Shown here piece by piece: positions 1 to 5,710 of a stretch of 6,312 nucleotides of DNA (within the stretch, counting starts at the first letter, position 1; each line of letters starts with the position of its first letter). The notes under the pieces are model-generated. The model ran no database searches. It saw only the letters and a list, made by a program, of their open reading frames with translations, and was not told the DNA's origin. The position numbers were made by a program, and so were the translations under genes. The DNA comes from GCA-003244245 sp032230565 (lineage in GTDB: Bacteria > Actinomycetota > Actinomycetes > Mycobacteriales > Pseudonocardiaceae): assembly GCA_032230565.1 (NCBI GenBank), contig JAVXWL010000063.1, forward strand, positions 1 to 6,312. Reading direction: 5' to 3'.

Positions 1-1369
1 TGTCGCACTGCCCGAACCTGCCGACCGCGTCAATGTCTGGACCCACTGTCGACTTGGGGTAGCGGATCACCGTCGGCCCATCGGTGACGTCGACGGCCTC
101 GCGGAGTAGTTCACGCAGCTGCGTGCAGTCCCGGGGAGCGGCCAAGCGCAGGCCGGGTACGACCGGCAGGATGCCGGCGTCCCACATGCCGTGGTGGCTG
201 GGCCCATCTGGGCCGGTGATGCCGGCCCGGTCCAGCACCAACGTGACCGGCAGCCCGTGCAGGGCGACGTCGGTGAGCAGTTGGTCAAAAGCCCGGCTGG
301 CGAAGGCGGAGTAGAGCGCGACCACGGGGTGCAATCCGCCCAGCGCCAGACCGGCAGCGGAGGTGACGGCGTGCTGCTCAGCGATCCCCACATCGAAAAC
401 CCGGTGCGGGAACCTGGTGGCGAATCCGCCCAGCCCGGTGGGATGCAACATCGCCGCGGTCACGCAGACGACGTCGGCACGGTCGGCACCGATCGCGACG
501 ATCTCCTCGGCGAAGACCGAGGTCCAGGTCGCCTTGCCGCCCCAGCGGGGGCGACCGGTGCCGGGATCGATGACCCCGACGCTGTGCAGGCAGTCGGTCT
601 CGTCCTGCTCCGCGGGTGAATAGCCGTTGCCTTTCCGGGTCACGCAATGCACCACGACTGGGCGGCGCAGCGTGGCTGCACGTCGCAAGGCGTCCTCGAC
701 GCCGGGGATGTCATGCCCGTCTACCGGACCGAGATAGGCCAGCCCGAGATCTTCGAACATCGTGTGCCGGTCCACATCGCGATGACGCAACTCGGTCAGA
801 TGGCGGGCGAACGCTCCGATGGTCGGTGAGTAGGAACGACCGTTGTCGTTGAGCACGATGATCACAGGCCGGTCTGGGGCAGCGCCGATATTGTTGAGCG
901 CTTCCCAGCACATGCCGCCGGTTAGCGCCCCGTCCCCGACGATCGCGACCACCCGCCGGTCGGCGTCATCCCGCAGCGCGAAAGCCTTGGCCAGGCCGTC
1001 GGCGTAGGACAGGGCAGTGGAGGCATGCGAGTTCTCGATGACATCGTGGACAGATTCGGCACGCGACGGGTAGCCGGACAGGCCACCGGCTTGGCGCAGG
1101 TAGTCGAAATCGGCGCACCGGCCGGTGAGGATCTTATGCACGTAGGCTTGATGGCCGGTGTCGAACAGCAGCACGTCACGGGGTGAGTCGAAGGCCCGGT
1201 GCGCGGCGATGGTCAGCTCGACCACGCCCAGGTTGGGTCCCAGGTGCCCGCCGGCGCTGGACACTTTGTCAATCAAGAACGCCCGGATCTCCTGCGCCAA
1301 GGTGCTCAGCATCGCAACTGACAATCTCTTGAGGTCGGCCGGACTCGTGATACGGCTCAGTAGGGTCAT
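1..1369 (-). CDS. dxs: 1-deoxy-D-xylulose-5-phosphate synthase (partial, C-terminus off window)
   Basis: The first 456 residues are present; usual length is about 620-640. The thiamine diphosphate enzyme joins pyruvate and glyceraldehyde 3-phosphate to DXP, the entry step of the MEP pathway. The N-terminus is complete (SPADLKRLSV at 9-18). H42 in GGHLGPNLGVVEL, the ThDP/Mg motif GDGALTGG (145-152) ending in NDN (174-176), GPVDGHD (214-220), the catalytic Glu E331 in GIAEQHA, R381 in DRAGITG and H392 in SHHG are all there. The second transketolase-like domain is nearly complete; the C-terminal domain lies beyond base 1. No stop or frameshift interrupts the frame. One oddity is that only 27 residues separate NDN from MFEDLG, against about 60 in E. 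coli Dxs as I recall it. The start ATG 1369 overlaps the ispH stop (ATGA) and has no Shine-Dalgarno, so translation is probably coupled. It corresponds by order to M. tuberculosis dxs2, whose start region is disrupted by IS6110; here it is intact. Confidence 0.95.
   Translation of the reverse strand, partial: MTLLSRITSPADLKRLSVAMLSTLAQEIRAFLIDKVSSAGGHLGPNLGVVELTIAAHRAFDSPRDVLLFDTGHQAYVHKILTGRCADFDYLRQAGGLSGYPSRAESVHDVIENSHASTALSYADGLAKAFALRDDADRRVVAIVGDGALTGGMCWEALNNIGAAPDRPVIIVLNDNGRSYSPTIGAFARHLTELRHRDVDRHTMFEDLGLAYLGPVDGHDIPGVEDALRRAATLRRPVVVHCVTRKGNGYSPAEQDETDCLHSVGVIDPGTGRPRWGGKATWTSVFAEEIVAIGADRADVVCVTAAMLHPTGLGGFATRFPHRVFDVGIAEQHAVTSAAGLALGGLHPVVALYSAFASRAFDQLLTDVALHGLPVTLVLDRAGITGPDGPSHHGMWDAGILPVVPGLRLAAPRDCTQLRELLREAVDVTDGPTVIRYPKSTVGPDIDAVGRFGQCD
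1366..1369 (-). promoter_or_regulatory. Four-base start/stop overlap (ATGA) coupling ispH to dxs
   Basis: On the minus strand the bases ATGA hold both the dxs start codon (1369-1367) and the ispH stop codon TGA (1368-1366). The 20 bases upstream of the dxs ATG contain no purine-rich Shine-Dalgarno. Termination-reinitiation is therefore the likely way dxs is translated, which would tie the amounts of the last and first MEP enzymes to each other. Confidence 0.8.
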
Positions 1370-2298
1370 GATCGTCGCGCTGCAAGGGGTACGGTAAAAC
1401 GGATATCCTCACGGGTGATTTCGCGTTCGACCACGGTGAGCGGCCCGAGTTCGGCCAGTGTGGCGATGACGCCGTCAACCAGCGGGGGCGGTGCCGAGGC
1501 ACCGGCGGTCAACCCGACTACGCGAGCACCGTCGAGCCATTCCACACGGATGTCACTGGCGTCGTTGATGAGATAGCCGGGCGTGCCATGACGGTGCGCC
1601 AGTTCCACGAGGCGTACGGAGTTCGACGAGTTGGGCGAGCCGACCACGAGCACCACATCCGACTCCTCAGCGATTGCCCGTAGCGCGTCCTGGCGGTTGG
1701 TCGTCGCGTAACAGATGTCACCGGAAGCTGGGCCCCGCAGGGCGGGGAACCGTTCCGACAGCGCATGGATGATCTTGGTGGTCTCGTCCACGGCCAGGGT
1801 CGTCTGCGTCAGGTACGACACCCGCGCCGGGTCGGCGACGGTCAGGGTCGAGACCTCCTCGGCCGTCTGCACTAGGACCATCTGGTTCGGGGCCTCGCCG
1901 AGGGTGCCCTCGACCTCCTCGTGTCCTGCATGGCCGATCAGGATCACGGTGTCGCCGCGGGTGGCGAACCGGCGGGCTTCGGCATGCACCTTGGTCACAA
2001 GCGGGCACGTGGCGTCGATCACCTCGAGCCGCCGGTCGGCGGCCTGCGTCCGCACCGCTGGGGACACCCCGTGGGCGGAGAACACCACCGTGGCGCCATC
2101 CGGGACGGCGTCCAGCTCATCGACAAACACTGCCCCGCGCGCCTGGAGATCAGCGACCACATGACTGTTGTGCACGATCTGCTTGCGCACGTAGATGGGG
2201 CCACCCCGCTGGTCGAGCAGCCGCTCCACGGCCGCGATGGCACGTTCGACCCCAGCACAAAAAGATCGTGGTGCGGCGAGCAGGACGGTGACAGCCAT
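1366..2298 (-). CDS. ispH: 4-hydroxy-3-methylbut-2-enyl diphosphate reductase (IspH/LytB)
   Basis: This 310-residue iron-sulfur enzyme carries out the last MEP step, reducing HMBPP to IPP and DMAPP in the cytoplasm. The three cluster-ligating cysteines are present: C14 (RSFCAGV), C98 (DATCPLV) and C196 (DICYATT). The substrate-pocket residues are H43 (VHNSHVV), H76 (SAHGVS), H126 and E128 (GHAGHEEVEGT), the TQTT at 164-167, S224-S225-N226 (NSSNS) and S268 (TAGAS). Length matches E. coli IspH (316), and nothing looks broken. The start at ATG 2298 was chosen because GGAGG lies eight bases upstream and the family begins right before this point. An upstream in-frame ATG at 2358 would add 20 unconserved residues inside the prenyl synthase gene. 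Its stop overlaps the dxs start by four bases (ATGA). By position it corresponds to lytB1 (Rv3382c) of M. tuberculosis, so it is probably a second copy beside a housekeeping one elsewhere; that copy is not in view. Confidence 0.96.
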   Translation of the reverse strand: MAVTVLLAAPRSFCAGVERAIAAVERLLDQRGGPIYVRKQIVHNSHVVADLQARGAVFVDELDAVPDGATVVFSAHGVSPAVRTQAADRRLEVIDATCPLVTKVHAEARRFATRGDTVILIGHAGHEEVEGTLGEAPNQMVLVQTAEEVSTLTVADPARVSYLTQTTLAVDETTKIIHALSERFPALRGPASGDICYATTNRQDALRAIAEESDVVLVVGSPNSSNSVRLVELAHRHGTPGYLINDASDIRVEWLDGARVVGLTAGASAPPPLVDGVIATLAELGPLTVVEREITREDIRFTVPLAARRS

Positions 2299-2306
2299 CT
2301 GGGGTG

Positions 2307-2311
2307 CCTCC
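2307..2311 (-). promoter_or_regulatory. Ribosome binding site that fixes the ispH start
   Basis: The minus strand reads GGAGG, eight bases before the ATG at 2298. It lies in the 22-base gap after the prenyl synthase stop (2321-2323). It favours this ATG over the in-frame ATG at 2358, which would put the start within the preceding gene. Confidence 0.75.
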
Positions 2312-2320
2312 GGGTGGGAC

Positions 2321-3367
2321 TCAGTGGTCACGGTGGGTGGCCAGCCGGGCGAGCGCACCCAGCTCTGCAGTGGCTCGCGGCGTCGGACTGGCTGACTGCA
2401 GCTCCTGCATCGCCTGCGCCACCAGATCGTCAGCTTGGGTCTGGCTCCAGGCGCGGCCGCCCGCGGTGTCGATCAGCTCCGCGGCGTGGGCCGCGTCCGT
2501 TTCGGACAGCGGTTGGTCTCGCTGGTAAAGCACGGCCAGTTCCCGGCCGGCTGTGGTGCCAGAGGCCAAGGCGGCGACCACCGGGAGAGACTTTTTCTGG
2601 CTGCGCAGGTCCGAATGGACCGGCTTACCGGTTACCGCGGGGTCTCCCCAGATTCCCAGGAGGTCGTCCACGTGCTGGAATGCCAAACCGAGGTGCATTC
2701 CGAAGCCCCGCAGCTGCGCGACCTGGTCCGCGCGGCCGCCTCCGAACGCGGCGCCCACCGCGCACGCGCATCCCAGCAGGGCAGCGGTCTTTCGCTCGGC
2801 CATCCGCACGCATTCGGCGAGCTTGACCTCCGCGCGTCGCTCGAAAGACAAGTCCGCGCTCTGGCCGTCCAACAGATCCTGCACCGCGGCGCTGAGCATC
2901 CGGGTCCCGTCCATCGCAGCCGGGTGCCCACTGGCCGCGACCACATCCAAGGCTAGGACCAGCAGAGCGTCACCGGCCAGGATCGCCGCGTTGACGCCGA
3001 ACACGCTCCACGCCGTGGGACGGTGACGGCGAGTTAAATCATGATCCATCACATCGTCGTGCAGCAGGGAGTGGTTGTGCACCAGCTCCACTGCAGCCGC
3101 CGCCGGCAGCGCCGCAGCCGCTGTACCGCCGACGGCCTGGGCGCTGAGCAATGCGAGCGTGGGCCGGATCGCTTTGCCCCCGTTTACCTGTACCAGCTGG
3201 CCGTGTTCGTCCCACCAGCCGAAGTGGTAGCCGGCGATGTGCAGCATCGAGGAAGGCAGTGTGTCGACCGCCGCTCGCACGGCGGGTTCGACGAGGTTAC
3301 GGCTCCATGCGAGCACCTCGCGTGCCGACCGGCCTACGGTCATCACGTCCACGGTGGTCACCTTCAT
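2321..3367 (-). CDS. idsB: Short-chain polyprenyl diphosphate synthase (IdsB type, probable GPP supplier)
   Basis: This is a 348-residue all-helical trans-isoprenyl diphosphate synthase, which condenses DMAPP with IPP. The IPP-binding GGKAIRP is at 63-69. The first Asp-rich motif DDVMD is at 104-108, followed by TRRHRPT (112-118) for diphosphate binding. The second motif reads VDDLLGIWGDP (233-243), a form I recall from actinobacterial enzymes, with Gly replacing the third Asp of the classical DDxxD. GKPVHSDLRSQKKSLP (247-262) completes the active site. The AGYHFGWW segment (45-52) is typical of mycobacterial IdsB-like proteins. Position -5 before the first motif is H99 where farnesyl synthases often carry an aromatic residue; this residue influences chain length. 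Context with a GPP methyltransferase suggests geranyl diphosphate as the relevant product, but FPP or GGPP cannot be excluded from sequence. The ATG at 3367 follows the encapsulin stop by 12 bases, with GAGGA at 3375-3379. A second Met at residue 9 is an alternative start. Confidence 0.93.
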   Translation of the reverse strand: MKVTTVDVMTVGRSAREVLAWSRNLVEPAVRAAVDTLPSSMLHIAGYHFGWWDEHGQLVQVNGGKAIRPTLALLSAQAVGGTAAAALPAAAAVELVHNHSLLHDDVMDHDLTRRHRPTAWSVFGVNAAILAGDALLVLALDVVAASGHPAAMDGTRMLSAAVQDLLDGQSADLSFERRAEVKLAECVRMAERKTAALLGCACAVGAAFGGGRADQVAQLRGFGMHLGLAFQHVDDLLGIWGDPAVTGKPVHSDLRSQKKSLPVVAALASGTTAGRELAVLYQRDQPLSETDAAHAAELIDTAGGRAWSQTQADDLVAQAMQELQSASPTPRATAELGALARLATHRDH

Positions 3368-3374
3368 CTCCCCT

Positions 3375-3379
3375 TCCTC
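3375..3379 (-). promoter_or_regulatory. Ribosome binding site of the prenyl synthase gene
   Basis: The minus strand reads TAAGAGGAAGGGGAG directly before the ATG at 3367. The GAGGA core lies seven bases upstream of the start and directly after the encapsulin stop codon (3380-3382). Such closeness suggests that ribosomes finishing the shell gene can feed into this one. It supports ATG 3367 over the Met nine codons in. Confidence 0.6.
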
Positions 3380-4807
3380 TTAGCGGCCGATTTCGACGTT
3401 GTCCAGGACTCCCAGCGCATCGGGAACCATGACCGCCACTGAGTAGTACGCGCTCACCAGGTAGGAAATGATCGCTTTGTCGTCGATACCCATGAATCGG
3501 ACGTTAAGTCCAGGCTTGACTTCATCGGGAATTCCGGTCTGGTGTAGCCCGATCACCCCTTCGTCTTCCAGGCCGATGCGCATCGCAAGGATTGAGCTGG
3601 TCCGGTGCTCGGTGATGGGAATTTTGTTACAAGGGAGGATGGGTACCCCGCGCCATGCCTGTACTTGCCGACCATCGACTTCGACGCTCGGTGGGTAGAT
3701 ACCCCGGCGGTTACATTCCCGACCGATCGCGGCGATCGTCTGTGGATGCGCCAGGAAGAACCGCGTCTTTCGCCGGCGCGCGAGCAGCATATCCATGTCG
3801 TTCGGGGTCGGCGGCCCGGTGCGGGCATGTATACGATGCTGGGGATCTACGTTGTGCAGCAATCCGAAATGCAGGTTGTTGATCAACTCGTCTTCTTGCT
3901 TTTCCCGCAGCGCTTCGATGGTCAATCTCAGCTGCTGTTCGGTCTGATTCATCGGAGTGCTGTACAGGTCTGCCACCCGAGTGTGCACGCGCAGGACAGT
4001 CTGGGCCACGCTGAGCTCGTACTCGCGAGGGTTGATCTCATAGCCGACGAAGGTGCCCGGCAGCTCCGGTTCCCCCGTGTGTCCCGCGCTCATCGCAATG
4101 GCTGCCTCGCCACGCTTATTCTGTGGCCGACTGCTGTGGGTCCGGAACCGCTCAACGTGAGCCTGCAATGTCATAGATCTGTCGATAACCTCCTCGAATG
4201 CTCGCTGAGATAACGTCAGCACGGTGCAGGCGGTCACTGCTGTGATGGAGAATGTCCAGCTGGCTTGGGACTCGACCAATTCCCGATCACCGAAGTAGTC
4301 GCCGTCGGCGAGCACTTCCAGGACGGTCTGCTCGCCGTACTTTCCTGCACCGATCTTGTTAACTTTGCCGTGGGCGATGAAAAAGACTTGATCGGCTGGT
4401 TGGCCCATCTCCACCAGCGCACTACCCGTCTCGAACTCCCGTTGCTCGCATTGATCGGCCAACGCACGGAGTACCTCAGGATCATCAAAGCCTCGCAGCA
4501 CTGGCAACTCGCGCAACTCTCCGGGGATAATCCGCAATCCGGCACCCGACGTGTCGAACGTTACGTGGCCATCGCCCACCGTGTAAGTCAACCGGCGGTT
4601 CACCCGGAAAGTACCGCCCGAGGCCTCCACCCACGGCAACATGCGCAGCAGCCAGCGCGACGTAATTCCCTGCATCTGCGGGACAGACTTCGTCGTTGTC
4701 GCCAGATTGGCCGCCGCGACGGTGCTCAGGCTCGATAGCGGTTGACTCGATTGTGGCTGTTCGGCAACATCAACGCTCGGATCCGTCACGGTCACCACGC
4801 ACCTCAT
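3380..4807 (-). CDS. Family 2B encapsulin shell protein with cyclic-nucleotide-binding-like domain (EshA type)
   Basis: This protein of up to 475 residues should self-assemble into an icosahedral HK97-fold shell in the cytoplasm. An N-terminal arm carries the family signature NLATTTKSVPQMQGITSRWL (34-53), then LPWVEASGGTFRVNRRLTY (57-75). A CAP/Crp-like cyclic-nucleotide-binding domain follows at about 105-210, then a linker. The rest of the shell fold runs from about 250 to the end, including NLHFGLLHNV (311-320), a cargo-facing DMDMLLARRRKTRFFLAHP (337-355) and the C-terminal YYSVAVMVPDALGVLDNV (454-471). The nucleotide domain has an abnormal phosphate-binding cassette: FGD where FGE is usual, and no Arg at the usual place. 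In Streptomyces, family 2B shells enclose 2-methylisoborneol synthase; here the shell gene sits next to the methyltransferase and in the operon of the cyclase, its likely cargo. The start is uncertain: ATG 4807 gives the longest form, but GTG 4789 has a better-placed ribosome binding site. Older records may label such proteins simply as Crp/cyclic-nucleotide-binding regulators. Confidence 0.93.
   Translation of the reverse strand: MRCVVTVTDPSVDVAEQPQSSQPLSSLSTVAAANLATTTKSVPQMQGITSRWLLRMLPWVEASGGTFRVNRRLTYTVGDGHVTFDTSGAGLRIIPGELRELPVLRGFDDPEVLRALADQCEQREFETGSALVEMGQPADQVFFIAHGKVNKIGAGKYGEQTVLEVLADGDYFGDRELVESQASWTFSITAVTACTVLTLSQRAFEEVIDRSMTLQAHVERFRTHSSRPQNKRGEAAIAMSAGHTGEPELPGTFVGYEINPREYELSVAQTVLRVHTRVADLYSTPMNQTEQQLRLTIEALREKQEDELINNLHFGLLHNVDPQHRIHARTGPPTPNDMDMLLARRRKTRFFLAHPQTIAAIGRECNRRGIYPPSVEVDGRQVQAWRGVPILPCNKIPITEHRTSSILAMRIGLEDEGVIGLHQTGIPDEVKPGLNVRFMGIDDKAIISYLVSAYYSVAVMVPDALGVLDNVEIGR
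4800..4805 (-). promoter_or_regulatory. Shine-Dalgarno-like site that may decide the encapsulin start
   Basis: The minus strand reads GAGGTG here, overlapping the upstream ATG (4805-4807). It ends ten bases before an in-frame GTG at 4789-4787, whose product would begin with the residues shown as TDPSVDVAEQ after the initiator. The ATG at 4807 has only a weak GAGATGG ahead of it. The site therefore argues for the GTG, making the shell protein six residues shorter (469). Confidence 0.5.
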
Positions 4808-4825
4808 CCATCTCGATACATTCGG

Positions 4826-5680
4826 TCAGACCCGATCGGCGGCGATGAGCAGGTAATGGAAGCTGCCCTCGCGGTACGCCGTCAGGAACGGGTCCTCGAT
4901 CCCGGTGGCCACCGAGGACTTCGCCCTCAGTTCCCAGTAGGGGATAGTCTGCGAGGTGAGATCGATAACGTTGATCGGGACGAGGTTGTTGGCTGCTAGC
5001 GCCTTGAAGTAGTCGCTCCTGGGGTGAATATTGCAGATGTAGTGCTCGTCGATCCGGCTGACCGCTTTGGATCGACCCCCCGTAACGTCGTTGTAGCAGC
5101 CGGTGATGCAGACGTAGCGGCCGCCGTACTCCAGTAGGCGGTAGAACTCGGCGAATAGCTGGAACAGGTCCACGTACATGGTGCTTTCGTTGTTCCAGAT
5201 TCCCCGGCGCGATCCCGTCTCGAAACCGGTGTCCAGCATGTTGCGGAAGTGGAAGCTCACCTTGTCGGCCACGCCTCGCTGTCTGGCCTGGTCGTTGGCG
5301 AACTCGACCTGTTGCTCCGAGATCGACACTCCGTCCATCTGACAGCCGAAGCGTTGGTGGGCCATGAAGCTGGTGCCGCCGCGTCCGCACCCGGCATCCA
5401 GCAGGCGGTCTGCAGGCGATATGTCGCCGAAATGATCGAGTAGGATCTTGGCCTGCGCGGTCTCCAACCGGTGCATCTCGGTGATGATTCGGTCGTCGCG
5501 GGTGTCCTCGGGACCTTCCAACACCGACCGGTCATAGTCGCCGATCCCATAGTGATGGTGGTACAGGCCGTCGACATCACCGAGCAGCAGGTTGACCGGG
5601 TCCTTCTCGTTGTTCCAGTACGACGCAACAGACTTCTGGTAATCGCTGCGCAGGACCTTGGCGACGGTAGTCGTGGTCAT
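4826..5680 (-). CDS. Geranyl diphosphate 2-C-methyltransferase
   Basis: This 284-residue SAM-dependent methyltransferase would move a methyl group from S-adenosylmethionine to C2 of geranyl diphosphate, giving 2-methyl-GPP, the C11 substrate of the cyclase encoded just upstream. The SAM-binding motif I is clear at residues 93-103 (LLDAGCGRGGT), followed by the acidic end of strand 2 near D116. Features typical of the GPP methyltransferase subfamily include HHHYGIG (41-47), WNNESTMYVDL (162-172) and HYICNIHPRSDYF (213-225). By recall of the S. coelicolor structure, Y44 and E165 match the Tyr and Glu that stabilise the carbocation intermediate. Length is close to Streptomyces homologues, so the gene looks intact. 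The ATG at 5680 has a near-perfect ribosome binding site six bases upstream. It lies 30 bases after the cyclase stop and 18 bases before the encapsulin ATG. The family is close to cyclopropane-fatty-acid/mycolic acid methyltransferases, but those subfamily motifs and the context favour GPP. Confidence 0.95.
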   Translation of the reverse strand: MTTTTVAKVLRSDYQKSVASYWNNEKDPVNLLLGDVDGLYHHHYGIGDYDRSVLEGPEDTRDDRIITEMHRLETAQAKILLDHFGDISPADRLLDAGCGRGGTSFMAHQRFGCQMDGVSISEQQVEFANDQARQRGVADKVSFHFRNMLDTGFETGSRRGIWNNESTMYVDLFQLFAEFYRLLEYGGRYVCITGCYNDVTGGRSKAVSRIDEHYICNIHPRSDYFKALAANNLVPINVIDLTSQTIPYWELRAKSSVATGIEDPFLTAYREGSFHYLLIAADRV

Positions 5681-5686
5681 GTTTGG

Positions 5687-5694
5687 ACCTCCTT
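5687..5694 (-). promoter_or_regulatory. Strong ribosome binding site of the GPP methyltransferase gene
   Basis: On the minus strand the sequence reads AAGGAGGT, an eight-base match to the anti-Shine-Dalgarno, ending six bases before the ATG at 5680. It is the strongest such site in the window and fixes the start. It lies in the 30-base gap after the cyclase stop codon. Confidence 0.85.
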
Positions 5695-5710
5695 CTGCTT
5701 GTCGGGCTGC

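Noticed and set aside
770..850. Possible frameshift or pseudogene in dxs at the shortened linker
   Set aside because: Translation by hand stays in a single frame through the shortening, with conserved Dxs sequence on both sides and no stop codon.
2299..2358. 20-residue N-terminal extension of IspH from ATG 2358
   Set aside because: The residues are unlike the family, would overlap the prenyl synthase gene, and the ATG at 2298 has GGAGG at good spacing right where the family sequence begins.
1921..2826. Long plus-strand open frame of about 300 codons opposite ispH and the prenyl synthase gene
   Set aside because: It is a by-product of GC-rich codon use on the minus strand. Its protein is low-complexity Arg/Pro/Gly-rich with no family motifs, and it overlaps two clear enzymes.
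3605..4213. Plus-strand open frame of about 200 codons opposite the encapsulin gene
   Set aside because: It lies wholly within the encapsulin coding sequence on the other strand, shows no recognisable domain and has no supporting ribosome binding site.
3380..4807. Crp/Fnr-type transcription regulator
   Set aside because: A cyclic-nucleotide-binding-like domain is present, but there is no helix-turn-helix. The N-terminal arm and C-terminal half match family 2B encapsulins.
4770..5390. Minus-strand open frame of about 206 codons overlapping the methyltransferase
   Set aside because: It is an alternate frame of the methyltransferase gene, Arg-rich and without motifs; the methyltransferase frame carries the SAM motif and subfamily signatures.
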